A DNA stretch of 64,000 nucleotides from Hydrogenophaga sp. (GTDB lineage Bacteria; Pseudomonadota; Gammaproteobacteria; Burkholderiales; Burkholderiaceae_C): positions 1 to 64,000 of the forward strand of contig JAJNQE010000178.1 in the NCBI GenBank assembly GCA_021154985.1, read 5' to 3'. A model generated the notes under the pieces. The model ran no database searches and was not told the origin of the DNA. It saw only the letters and a program-made list of their open reading frames with translations. The translations under genes and the position numbers were made by a program. Positions 8,858-16,580 of this stretch are shown here, piece by piece; positions within the stretch are counted from its first letter, which is position 1, and every line of letters starts with the position of its first letter.

Positions 8858-9002
8858 CGAAGGGGAGTAGCTCTCCGCTTCAGCGCAAAACGGGCCGAGT
8901 GCTCCGGCCCGCTGAACATTCGGTTTGTCGTCAGTACGAAGCCTCCGGCTTCCGGCAACCCGGGCTTGGTGACCCCGTCATCTGGTCGAGCAAGACCTTT
9001 GA
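8858..9002 (+). ncRNA. yybP-ykoY riboswitch (Mn2+-sensing)
   Basis: The two conserved joints of this riboswitch class are visible: AAGGGGAGTAGC at 8860-8871 and AGCAAGACCTTTGA at about 8989-9002, as in structurally characterised Mn2+ riboswitches. Between them lie the GTCGTCA element and a paired CCTCCGG/CCGG arm. This class binds Mn2+ and turns on exporter genes, and TerC-family genes are frequent targets. The leader between 9003 and 9143 (about 140 bases) would hold the expression platform; I could not assign a definite terminator or anti-SD there. Together with the promoter it explains the 420-base gene-free interval 8724-9143. Confidence 0.85.
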
Positions 9003-9143
9003 TGGGCTCTGCGCGGGTCGATCAAGGCACTGTCCTCCCCCCTTCGCCGGCGCAGCAGCGCCCGCAGGTGAGAAAGATGGGCCTCGTCCACCCGCGAAAT
9101 GCCTCATGCCACGCTCTTTTGAACAAACGACAACGAGGAATTT

Positions 9144-9869
9144 ATGGACTTCCTGACTTCGCTTCCCTTCTGGATCGCCCTCGGGCAGATCATCATGATC
9201 GACATCCTGCTGGGCGGCGACAACGCGGTGGTCATTGCGCTGGCCTGCCGCAAACTGCCCCCTGCCCAACGCACCAAGGGCATCATCTGGGGCACCGCGG
9301 GCGCCATCGTGCTGCGCGTCATCCTGATCTTCTTCGCCATGACGCTGCTGGCCCTGCCGTGGCTCAAGTTCGTTGGCGCGCTGCTGCTGGTCTGGATTGG
9401 CGTGAAATTGCTGGCCCCCGACGAAGAAGGCCACGGCGAACTGGCCACCAGCGACAAGCTGCTGGCCGCCATCAAGACCATCATCGTGGCCGACCTGGTG
9501 ATGAGCGTGGACAACGTGATCGCCATCGCCGGCGCCGCGCAGAACGCGGGCGAACACCAGATGCTGCTGGTCGTGCTGGGTCTGCTGATCTCCATCCCGA
9601 TCATCGTGTGGGGCAGCCAGCTGGTCATCAAACTGATGGCGCGCTTCCCCATCATCATCACCGCCGGCGGCATGCTGCTGGGCTGGATTGCCGGTGGCAT
9701 GCTGGTGTCCGACCCGGTGATGGCCAACCCCGACAAATGGCAGTGGATGCTCAAGCTGCCGCAAAACGAGATGGTCAAGTACAGCGCTTCGGTGGTTGGC
9801 GCGTTGATCGTGCTGGTGATCGGCAAGTACGTGGCCTCGCGCCAAGCCAAGGCCGCTCCGGCCCACTGA
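9144..9869 (+). CDS. TerC family membrane protein (probable Mn2+ exporter, YjbE-like)
   Basis: 241 residues with about seven membrane segments. The two TerC signature repeats with acidic residues, IDILLGGDNAVVIALACR (about 20-37) and VADLVMSVDNVIAIAGAA (about 115-132), probably form the metal path. Control by the yybP-ykoY riboswitch just upstream supports manganese as substrate rather than tellurite. A Shine-Dalgarno GAGGA at 9135 lies 5 bases before the ATG. Start and length agree with the YjbE branch. Confidence 0.9.
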   Translation: MDFLTSLPFWIALGQIIMIDILLGGDNAVVIALACRKLPPAQRTKGIIWGTAGAIVLRVILIFFAMTLLALPWLKFVGALLLVWIGVKLLAPDEEGHGELATSDKLLAAIKTIIVADLVMSVDNVIAIAGAAQNAGEHQMLLVVLGLLISIPIIVWGSQLVIKLMARFPIIITAGGMLLGWIAGGMLVSDPVMANPDKWQWMLKLPQNEMVKYSASVVGALIVLVIGKYVASRQAKAAPAH

Positions 9870-9888
9870 ACGCCGAGGTGCAGGTCAC

Positions 9889-10233
9889 GTGAAACTCATC
9901 CTCAAGTGGCTGCTCGCGGCCTGCGCCCTGTTGCTGGTGGCCTACCTGTACCCCGGCGTGCATATCCAGAGCTTCACCGCCGCGCTCGTTGCCGCGGCGG
10001 TGATCGGTCTGTTCAACGTGGTGCTGCGCCCGGTGCTCGTGATCCTCACCCTGCCGGTGACCGTGATCACGCTGGGTCTGTTTCTCTTCGTCATCAACGC
10101 CCTGCTGTTCTGGGCCGCCGCCAGCCTCATGGACGGCTTTGGCGTGAACGGCTTCTGGGCCGCCATGCTGGGCTCGCTGATCTATTCGGCGCTCATGCTG
10201 GTGGTGGACGCGGCGGTCAAAGCCATCCTCTGA
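9889..10233 (+). CDS. Phage holin family 4 (YvlD-like) membrane protein
   Basis: 114 residues in four hydrophobic segments, with the characteristic PGVHIQSFTAALVAAAVIGLFNVVLRPVL and GLFLFVINALLFWAAASLM blocks. The family name derives from phage holins, but chromosomal copies like this are housekeeping inner-membrane proteins of unknown role. GTG start at 9889, 19 bases after terC, so it may be co-transcribed and share riboswitch control. A structured repeat follows immediately. Confidence 0.75.
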   Translation: MKLILKWLLAACALLLVAYLYPGVHIQSFTAALVAAAVIGLFNVVLRPVLVILTLPVTVITLGLFLFVINALLFWAAASLMDGFGVNGFWAAMLGSLIYSALMLVVDAAVKAIL

Positions 10234-10237
10234 ACAG

Positions 10238-10318
10238 ACCCCCACGCTCCGCCGCTGCGCGGGTCGCTGCCCCCCAGGGGGGCTGTTTCACCTTGGGGCG
10301 GCCCAGCGGTGAAACCTT
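10238..10318 (+). repeat. Comamonad-type structured repeat, copy A
   Basis: It begins with the block CCCCCACGCTCCGCCGC, continues with CGGGTCGCTG, then a C6/G6 stem, then a second hairpin with arms GTTTCACC and GGTGAAAC around the loop TTGGGGCGGCCCAGC. Four further copies occur at 10320, 32912, 36610 and 57177. It lies between the convergent holin-like and M48 protease genes, where it could also help end transcription. Confidence 0.85.
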
Positions 10319-10319
10319 G

Positions 10320-10351
10320 CCCCCACGCTCCGCCGCTGCGCGGGTCGCTGC
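10320..10351 (+). repeat. Truncated copy A' of the structured repeat
   Basis: It repeats only the first 32 bases of the element (CCCCCACGCTCCGCCGCTGC onwards to CGGGTCGCTGC) directly after copy A, without the second hairpin. The tandem arrangement suggests partial duplication of copy A. Confidence 0.8.
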
Positions 10352-10357
10352 GGGCCC

Positions 10358-12061
10358 TCAGCGCTTGCTGTCGGCCTCTTCCTTCACGCTCTCGCGCAGC
10401 AGCGCCTCCACATCCCGCCGGCGGCTGTCGACAATGGCCATCTCCATCGAGTCGGCGCTGCGCTCGGCCACGGGCAGCGATTGCGCCGCCCGAAAGCGGT
10501 CCACCGCACCGGCGTAGTCGAGGTGTGCTGCGCGGGCCTCGGCTTCGGCTCGCACGGCTCGCAGCGACTGCCCCTGCACCTGGTAGGCCCGGGCCAGCGT
10601 TTGCCAGGCCAGCGCATCGCGCGGCTGCAGCACCACCCAGCTTTGCAGCCGGCTCACCGCACGTTGCGGTTGACCTGAGTTGATGGCGGCCTGCGCGCCC
10701 AGCAAGACAGCAGCACGCGACGCGCCGGCCAGCGAGCGGTCCCGCAGCTCGACCAGCAGGGCGGTTTGCGCCGGCGTGGCCGGTGCCGTGGACGGCGAGA
10801 GCAGCAGCTCCAGCATCAAGGCATCGGCTGCAAACCGCGCGTCGGGTGCCACCGTCTCGCGCAGTTGTTGCGCCAGTTCGAGTGCCTTGTCCCGCTGGCC
10901 CAGGCGCAGTGCCGACAGCGCGGCCGCGTAGCGCTCGCCCGGCTTGGCGTTCGGGCTTTGACCCACCTGCAGCCAGCCGCGCATGCGGTCCGGCCCGTTT
11001 TCGGCCAGCACCCGGGCACGCGACGACATGAGCGTGTGCAACTCGACGCTCGGGCCCGGCCGACCTGCAGCGTTCAGTGCAACAGCAGCGCCCGCGCGAG
11101 CGCCAGGCCAGTCCAGTTTGAGGCTGGACGGCGCCGGTGTTGTTGAAGCAGCCGGGTTGGCGGCAGCCGGGGGGTTGGTCGCCAGCGGACCCTGTGGCAG
11201 CCGGGCACGCATGTCGGCAATGCGCTCGCCGCTCAAAGGGTGGCTGCGCAGGTACGGGAACGCGCCATCGTCGTTCAGGCGCGAAGCCTGTTGCAGTTTG
11301 TCGAACATGCTCACAAATCCCTGGGCATCAAACCCGGCACCCGAGAGCACACCAAAGCCCACGCGATCGGCCTCACGCTCCATGTCGCGCGAAAAATTCA
11401 ACTGGTTCTGTGCGGCGGCTGCCGTGCTGCCCGCGATGGCGGCACTGGCCACTTGTGGATTGGAGCCGGCCGCCAGAGCGCCCAGGATCATCGCGCCCAT
11501 CATCCAGGGCGCCATGCGCTCCTCGCGCGACATGAGGCGCGCAATGTGCCGTTGCGACACGTGGCTCAGCTCGTGCGCCAGCACCGAAGCCACCTCTTCA
11601 GGCCGATCCGTCACCGCCAGCAGCCCCAGGTTCACGCCCAAATAGCCGCCCGGCAAGGCAAATGCGTTGACCGTGCGCTCGCGCGAAATCATGAGCTCCC
11701 AGGCCATGCGCTCGGCCAGCTCGGGCGGCACGTCACCCCGCGCGCGCGCCGAGCCCAGCAGCGGCTGCCAGAGTGCTTGCAGGTAGTCGACCAACAGCGG
11801 ATCGTCGAGGTAATCGGGGTCCTGGTAGATGGAGCGCGCGATCCGGTCGCCCAACCGGCGCTCCGCCGAGATCGAGATGCCTTCCCCACCACCCAAGCTG
11901 GGCAACGCCGATGTGTTGGCGGGATCGGACACCACCTGGGCATTGGACAGCGAGATCGGCAACAACACCGATGCCGCCACCACCACCGCGCAAGCCCACG
12001 GCACAGGTCGGCGAACCGAGGGAGAAGTCTTCAACAACGCAGGCATGGGTGTGAAACGCAT
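10358..12061 (-). CDS. BepA-like M48 metalloprotease with C-terminal TPR region
   Basis: 567 residues. A signal peptide (hydrophobic ACAVVVAASVLLPISLSNAQ) directs it to the periplasm. The zinc motif HELSH sits in SVLAHELSHVSQRHIARLMS with the third ligand in the MEREADRVGFGVL helix. The C-terminal third is helical and repetitive (AL.LGQRDKALELAQQL, GQPQRAVSRLQ), matching the TPR domain of BepA (YfgC), which cleaves or chaperones outer-membrane proteins such as LptD. lptD, surA and rsmA lie elsewhere in this window. Met 12046 is an alternative start giving a shorter n-region. Confidence 0.88.
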   Translation of the reverse strand: MRFTPMPALLKTSPSVRRPVPWACAVVVAASVLLPISLSNAQVVSDPANTSALPSLGGGEGISISAERRLGDRIARSIYQDPDYLDDPLLVDYLQALWQPLLGSARARGDVPPELAERMAWELMISRERTVNAFALPGGYLGVNLGLLAVTDRPEEVASVLAHELSHVSQRHIARLMSREERMAPWMMGAMILGALAAGSNPQVASAAIAGSTAAAAQNQLNFSRDMEREADRVGFGVLSGAGFDAQGFVSMFDKLQQASRLNDDGAFPYLRSHPLSGERIADMRARLPQGPLATNPPAAANPAASTTPAPSSLKLDWPGARAGAAVALNAAGRPGPSVELHTLMSSRARVLAENGPDRMRGWLQVGQSPNAKPGERYAAALSALRLGQRDKALELAQQLRETVAPDARFAADALMLELLLSPSTAPATPAQTALLVELRDRSLAGASRAAVLLGAQAAINSGQPQRAVSRLQSWVVLQPRDALAWQTLARAYQVQGQSLRAVRAEAEARAAHLDYAGAVDRFRAAQSLPVAERSADSMEMAIVDSRRRDVEALLRESVKEEADSKR

Positions 12062-12119
12062 CGCCGTATGATGCCGCCAAGCCGCCACGGTTCAGTCAAG
12101 TCCACGCAAAACACATCCC

Positions 12120-12641
12120 ATGTCCGTTACAAACCCGCCCCCCGCAGACGCCGCAGCCAGCCCGCTCACCCACTTTGACGCGCAAGGCAAGGCCCACATG
12201 GTCGACGTGGGCGACAAGGCCAACACCCGCCGAGTCGCGGTGACCGAAGGCCGCATCACCATGCTGCCCGCCACCCTGGCCTTGATCCAGTCCGGTAACG
12301 CCAAAAAAGGTGACGTGCTCGGCATCGCCCGCATTGCCGGCATCCAGGCAGCCAAAAAAACCAGCGACCTCATCCCCCTGTGCCACCCGATTGCCCTCAC
12401 TCGCGTGGCGGTGGAATTCGAGATCGAACCCGATACCCACAGCGTGCTGTGCCGCGCCACCGCCGAGTGCACCGGCCAGACCGGCGTGGAAATGGAAGCC
12501 CTCTCAGCCGTGTCGGTGGCTCTGCTCACGATTTACGACATGTGCAAGGCGGTGGACCGGGGGATGGTGATTGGGGGGGTGCGGTTGATGGAGAAGTTGG
12601 GGGGGAAGAGTGGGCGGTTTGTGGCAGGTTCAGATGCGTGA
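12120..12641 (+). CDS. moaC: Cyclic pyranopterin monophosphate synthase
   Basis: 173 residues. MoaC converts 3',8-cH2GTP to cyclic pyranopterin monophosphate in molybdenum cofactor synthesis. The conserved AAKKTSDLIPLCHPIALT, TGQTGVEMEALSAVSVALLTIYDMCKAVD and the C-terminal GGKSG segment are intact. No other moa gene is adjacent. A short inverted repeat (TGTTGA/TCAACA, 12643-12658) follows the stop, without a T-run. Confidence 0.96.
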   Translation: MSVTNPPPADAAASPLTHFDAQGKAHMVDVGDKANTRRVAVTEGRITMLPATLALIQSGNAKKGDVLGIARIAGIQAAKKTSDLIPLCHPIALTRVAVEFEIEPDTHSVLCRATAECTGQTGVEMEALSAVSVALLTIYDMCKAVDRGMVIGGVRLMEKLGGKSGRFVAGSDA

Positions 12642-12667
12642 CTGTTGAATACTCAACACATTCAGAA

Positions 12668-14218
12668 TCACTCACCAGCCCTCGATTGCTCTGCGTCCCA
12701 AGTCGCGAACTCTTTTGGCCACGCTGATCTGAAACGCTCTTGGTGCAAAGCAACCAGCCCGGCATCGCCGGTCAACCGGGCGGCATCGATTACTTTAATA
12801 ATGATTTCAGGGTCAGGGAAATCATTAAGCACTTCAAGTGCTGCATCTAGTACCAAATTCGCATTGGTCGCATCAATCGGGGTTGTATTCACCACTGCAT
12901 AAAGTACGTACTGCTGAAATAGCCAGCTTTTCCCAACCTTTTTTAGGGTTTCTGATCGGTACCTCTGATGTCGTTCAGCGCTGGGGGTGAAGAGTTGTGT
13001 CACCTTGAAGTAATCCCAAGCTGTATAAGTCAAACCAACTAACACGAGTGTCGCAAATGCCGCTCGCCTCGGAAACGACAGGAAAGCCGTAAACTTTCCA
13101 GACATAGCAATCAGATTTTTTCGGTTGCTGCACAAAACCAGCCAGACTGCGCAGATAGCCATCAATTGAGGCACTCCAAACCACAATGGGTATTCAAGCA
13201 TACTGTGTAACCCCAGCAACAGCAACACACCCCAACCAAGCTGCTCCGACGATTCTCGGGCACTCCAAGGCTTGAGCTTCCACACGAAAAACAGGAACGT
13301 CAGAATCAACAGCCCAGCCATGGGGACGCCAATGCTCACCGCAAGTTGCAACGGCAAGTTGTGTGCATTAGACAATTTCTCACAGAACCGAAATCCGTCG
13401 TACGAAGTTATGTAGTGGGCGTATGTGAGCCCATCCCAGCCCCAACCTGTCCAAGGCTTCATTGAAATCAATTGAAGCACGTTCAACCAGAGCACTCTCC
13501 GACTAGAGCATGGAGAAGTAACTGTAAATCGACTGACCAAATCGCGACCTGTAGCAATACCCAGCGCATGTTGGAGCCAAGGAAGACTCAAGGCGGCAAT
13601 GGCATAGAGAAGAACTCCAATAGTCACCACCACCGCAACTCGTCGATCGAGTCGCCCCCAATACAACAGCAATCCAGATATCACAATTGCGTGGAGCATC
13701 CCCGTGCGCGATGCGGTCGCTGCAAGGGCAACGATCAGCAGTACCGCCATCATGCAGGCCACGAGGGGCTTGAGGTACCGGTTGTTCACCATCCACCACA
13801 GACTCAACAAACCGGCGCCCAACAGCGTCGCCAGCAGATTGACCTGATGCACATTTCCAAGCACGTGACCAGGTCTGGTCGCCAGCACCCAGGGCGAAAA
13901 ACTGTCCTCGAGATCAAAGAACTGCAGCAGACCCATCGCCGCACTAATTACAGCGGCGCAGAGCCAGCCCGAGGCTATTGCGATGGCTGCACGCTCACGT
14001 GTCCATGGCAAAAGCACGAGGAGCACCGCTCCAGATCCCCAAGCCACGAGGTTCGGCCACATATCATTTTTTGGTCCGTATAGCGCAGGCCATAGCCATG
14101 GCAAGGCCACAAAAAAACAGCTGGCTATAACTGCATTCCACGAACCGATCGGTCCACGCAAGCCATCTGCGGATTCGGACTGGAGTGTGGGCGCTGACGA
14201 AAAAAGAACCATCACCAT
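12668..14218 (-). CDS. PglL/Wzy-type O-oligosaccharyltransferase (probable pilin glycosylation ligase)
   Basis: 516 residues, polytopic (about 10-11 membrane segments). The large periplasmic loop carries WLNVLQLISMKPWTGWGWDGLTYAHY and LSNAHNLPLQLAVSIGVPMAGLL; the His in NAHN is the residue conserved in PglL and WaaL ligases. It probably transfers a lipid-linked glycan to the neighbouring pilin. The pilin ends in ECK rather than a C-terminal Ser, so an internal Ser/Thr is the likelier acceptor (inference). ATG 14218 is chosen; ATG 14212, which overlaps the upstream stop as TGATG, is equally possible. AT-richer than flanking genes. Confidence 0.8.
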   Translation of the reverse strand: MVMVLFSSAPTLQSESADGLRGPIGSWNAVIASCFFVALPWLWPALYGPKNDMWPNLVAWGSGAVLLVLLPWTRERAAIAIASGWLCAAVISAAMGLLQFFDLEDSFSPWVLATRPGHVLGNVHQVNLLATLLGAGLLSLWWMVNNRYLKPLVACMMAVLLIVALAATASRTGMLHAIVISGLLLYWGRLDRRVAVVVTIGVLLYAIAALSLPWLQHALGIATGRDLVSRFTVTSPCSSRRVLWLNVLQLISMKPWTGWGWDGLTYAHYITSYDGFRFCEKLSNAHNLPLQLAVSIGVPMAGLLILTFLFFVWKLKPWSARESSEQLGWGVLLLLGLHSMLEYPLWFGVPQLMAICAVWLVLCSNRKNLIAMSGKFTAFLSFPRRAAFATLVLVGLTYTAWDYFKVTQLFTPSAERHQRYRSETLKKVGKSWLFQQYVLYAVVNTTPIDATNANLVLDAALEVLNDFPDPEIIIKVIDAARLTGDAGLVALHQERFRSAWPKEFATWDAEQSRAGE

Positions 14219-14985
14219 CCATCCAGATGCAGGTATGCGAGTAGCCGTCCATTCGACCGATCCACCAACACCACCCAATCGGTTGTCAGATCTCGCACAA
14301 GTGGAAGATAACCCACTTGTTCATTGCCAAGCTTCAGTTCGGTCAATGAATCATCGAGCAAATCCATTTTTTTTAAATTTTTCGGACGGAGCTCATCCAA
14401 GGATTTGAGTGCTGCCAACGCCTCAGGTAACTGCGATTCGTAATTTTTCCAACGCGAAGGACGAAAGGCTGGGTGCAGTCCCTGAATGGACATTTGCAGA
14501 CTGAGCAAATAGTCTGGATCCCCAGATTTTGCCAAACGCACACCAATGACCCTGGGGCCCAGATAACTCAAAGATTGCAGTTCTGCTGGTGCCTCACTCA
14601 AACGGTCGACATTCACATCCAGCGCTTGGACGATACGAAAGCGATCTCCCTCAAACGCCAGAAAGACCGGACGTGCGCTGGCAACCTGACCCATTCCATA
14701 TACCAAGGCTGCTAGCTGGATAAGCACGATCAGTCCAAGATCCAGCAACCACTTTTCTCTCGATTTGGCGGGGTCGTAGAGCACCAGCGTGAGCACCGGG
14801 CCACAGACCACATCCACGGCCATAACGATGAAAAAAAGGTCCAGGCCGCTGGCAAGTTCCCGCAAAGTGCCGGGGAACCACACGACGAACACCAGCCAAG
14901 CCACACCCAGCGCTACCAGACAACTGACACAAAAATGCAGCAAGGCGACGTGCGTTGCGGAACGAATCCTGGTGCTTAAAGGCAT
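14212..14985 (-). CDS. TfpX/TfpZ family type IV pilin accessory protein
   Basis: 257 residues. N-terminal membrane segments (LLHFCVSCLVALGVAWLVFVVWF; LFFIVMAVDVVCGPVLTLVLY; LLDLGLIVLIQLAALVYGMG) precede a soluble domain that includes RPVFLAFEGDRFRIVQALDV. This is the TfpX/TfpZ family, encoded next to pilins and needed for their assembly or stability. A Shine-Dalgarno GGAGAG lies just before the start. The gene sits downstream of the pilin terminator, so expression depends on read-through. The stop overlaps the O-ligase start. Confidence 0.85.
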   Translation of the reverse strand: MPLSTRIRSATHVALLHFCVSCLVALGVAWLVFVVWFPGTLRELASGLDLFFIVMAVDVVCGPVLTLVLYDPAKSREKWLLDLGLIVLIQLAALVYGMGQVASARPVFLAFEGDRFRIVQALDVNVDRLSEAPAELQSLSYLGPRVIGVRLAKSGDPDYLLSLQMSIQGLHPAFRPSRWKNYESQLPEALAALKSLDELRPKNLKKMDLLDDSLTELKLGNEQVGYLPLVRDLTTDWVVLVDRSNGRLLAYLHLDGW

Positions 14986-14998
14986 TCTTGAACTCTCC

Positions 14999-15028
14999 AA
15001 AAAAAAGAGCGCCGAAGCGCTCTTTTTT
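14999..15028 (-). terminator. Rho-independent terminator after the pilin gene
   Basis: The stem GAGCGC/GCGCTC (15007-15012 and 15017-15022) closes a TTCG tetraloop on the minus strand and is followed by a run of T; the opposite strand also ends in T6, so it could work both ways. It lies about 25 bases after the pilin stop and directly before the Shine-Dalgarno of the accessory gene, an arrangement that keeps pilin levels high and downstream genes low. Confidence 0.9.
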
Positions 15029-15048
15029 GTTTTCAGCATGCAGACAGT

Positions 15049-15561
15049 TTACTTGCACTCGGAGGGCGCAAAACGAGCAGGAAGCTGGTTAGCAACAGCT
15101 GCAGGAATGCCGGCAAACCCAGCAGCCGCAGCGCCTGCAGCTGAACAACGCCATGCGACTGATTGCGCTGGAGGCGTGAAGGGGTCAGTGCCGACTGGCA
15201 ATACAGTGCCGGTAGGTGCGTTAGGAGTCATCGTCAGAACGCCGTTACCTGCAGCTGCAGTTGTGGTGATCGTAATTACGCCAGTAGCAGGTGTAATGGC
15301 TACAGATGTGACGTTTCGCGATGCGGCTGGAGCGGTGTAGCCGAGCCCGTAACCACTGGCGTCATCTTGAGGATTGCCCGAGGCCAAGACGTCTTGTACG
15401 TTGACCTTTGCAGCCGAAGCAGCCACCAGACCTTCCGAAACACGAGCACGAACCGTGTAGTCCTGGTAAGCCGGCAAGGCCACAGCAGCCAGGATACCGA
15501 TGATGGCCACCACGATCATCAGTTCGATCAGGGTGAAACCTTTTTGCATGGAACGCTTCAT
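15049..15561 (-). CDS. pilA: Type IVa major pilin
   Basis: 170 residues. A short leader MKRSMQKG is followed by the class III cleavage/methylation site G|FTLIELMIVVAIIGILAAVA with the essential Glu5. The variable C-terminal part is Ala/Gly/Thr-rich and ends with a Cys pair (WRCSAAG...PSECK) that should close the D-loop. It polymerises into pili for twitching, adhesion or DNA uptake. An AGGAG Shine-Dalgarno precedes ATG 15561, and a sigma-54 promoter lies 44 bases further up. The upstream open frame is not coding. Confidence 0.95.
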   Translation of the reverse strand: MKRSMQKGFTLIELMIVVAIIGILAAVALPAYQDYTVRARVSEGLVAASAAKVNVQDVLASGNPQDDASGYGLGYTAPAASRNVTSVAITPATGVITITTTAAAGNGVLTMTPNAPTGTVLPVGTDPFTPPAQSVAWRCSAAGAAAAGFAGIPAAVANQLPARFAPSECK

Positions 15562-15604
15562 GAAAAAACTCCTAGGGGGTTTGGGTTGGGAACACGTTCT
15601 ACTG

Positions 15605-15620
15605 AGCAGACGGCGTGCCA
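15605..15620 (-). promoter_or_regulatory. Sigma-54 promoter of the pilin gene
   Basis: On the minus strand the sequence reads TGGCACGCCGTCTGCT, an excellent -24/-12 element with GG and GC exactly 10 bases apart. The distance to the pilin start leaves room for a transcript leader of about 35 bases. It implies RpoN-dependent expression, normally driven by the PilS/PilR two-component system. Confidence 0.9.
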
Positions 15621-15680
15621 ACTGGAACTGGGGTGTTTTCTGCGGCCTATTTCACGCTTAAGCCGCTCACAGTGACCATT

Positions 15681-15749
15681 TGTGACAAGTGAGGCGCTCC
15701 GGGCCGACATTTTTTGTCACTTGATGCGACAAGGACCGTTTTTGTCACC
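15681..15749. promoter_or_regulatory. Repeated TTGTCAC motifs upstream of the pilin promoter (candidate PilR sites)
   Basis: TTTTTGTCAC occurs at 15711 and again at 15739, 28 bases apart, and the inverted form GTGACAA lies at 15682. They sit about 65-140 bases upstream of the sigma-54 element, where enhancer-binding proteins act. P. aeruginosa PilR recognises TGTC-containing repeats, so these are plausible PilR sites (inference). Confidence 0.6.
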
Positions 15750-15776
15750 CGGCAGTCGCCCAGGCAAGCGCACCCT

Positions 15777-16580
15777 TCAGAGCTCGAAAGTCTGCCCCGC
15801 GCTGAGCCAACGGATGTCGTGGTGAACGCTGTCTTCAGCCTGCGGCGCGTCGTCGAAACGGCGGATCTCGTCCATGATCAGGCCGGTCTCGGCGGGCTTG
15901 GTGTGGGTGATGTAGATGGGGTAGCGCTGGCCCGGGTCGATGTGGGCCAGCTCTTCGGCGAGCAGGCCGGGCGCCAGGTGGAGGCTGCGCTGGGCCAGGG
16001 CCTCTTCGCGGTCGCTGAAGGCGGTTTCGATCACCAGCAGAGCCACGGGCAACTGGTTGACGCGTTGCCAGAAGGCCGGGTTGCGCCCGGTGTCGCCGCT
16101 GAACACCCAATGGCCCGACGGCGTGTTGGCGGCGAACCCGACGGCGGGCACGGTGTGCACGGCCGGCAGCACTTCCACCGCCTTGCCACACACCTGCAGC
16201 ACCTCGCCCACGGCAATGGGCACAAAGCGCATGAGCGGTCGGTCGGCGCTGGGAATGGCGGAGAAGTCGGGCCAGATCAGGTGGTTGAAGATGTGGGCCT
16301 TGAGCGCCGCAATGGTGCCGGGCAGGGCGTGCACTTGCAGGGGCTGTGCGCCGGCAGCGAGCCTGCGCGCGGCCACGGCGTCGAGCATGAGGGGCAGCGA
16401 GGCCACGTGGTCCAGATGGGAGTGCGTCAGCAGCACGTGGTCCACCTGCGCCATCTCGTCCAGGGTGAGGTCGCCCACGCCGGTACCGGCGTCGATCAGC
16501 ACGTCGTGGTCGAGCAGGAACGAGGTGGTGCGGCAGCCTTGGGCAATGGCGCCTGAACACCCCAACACGCGGACTCTCAT
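15777..16580 (-). CDS. Metallo-beta-lactamase-fold hydrolase, cyclic-nucleotide phosphodiesterase-like
   Basis: 267 residues. The zinc motif THSHLDH (about 53-59), a His in AVHTVPAVGF, an Asp in FSGDTG and a His in YITHTKPAE complete the dinuclear metal site. The overall pattern fits class II 3',5'-cyclic-nucleotide phosphodiesterases. Its start overlaps the stop of the CHASE2 protein (ATGA), making it the last gene of the kinase/phosphatase/FHA operon. A role in destroying cAMP or cGMP would fit an ancestral partnership with a cyclase, although the neighbouring cyclase domain is incomplete. Confidence 0.82.
   Translation of the reverse strand: MRVRVLGCSGAIAQGCRTTSFLLDHDVLIDAGTGVGDLTLDEMAQVDHVLLTHSHLDHVASLPLMLDAVAARRLAAGAQPLQVHALPGTIAALKAHIFNHLIWPDFSAIPSADRPLMRFVPIAVGEVLQVCGKAVEVLPAVHTVPAVGFAANTPSGHWVFSGDTGRNPAFWQRVNQLPVALLVIETAFSDREEALAQRSLHLAPGLLAEELAHIDPGQRYPIYITHTKPAETGLIMDEIRRFDDAPQAEDSVHHDIRWLSAGQTFEL

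Noticed and set aside
9003..9140. Possible terminator in the riboswitch expression platform
   Set aside because: Several GC pairings are possible but none ends in a T-run, so no specific structure can be supported by eye.
10238..10351. CRISPR-like short tandem repeat
   Set aside because: Only one full and one partial unit, no regular spacers and no cas genes; it belongs to the dispersed hairpin repeat family.
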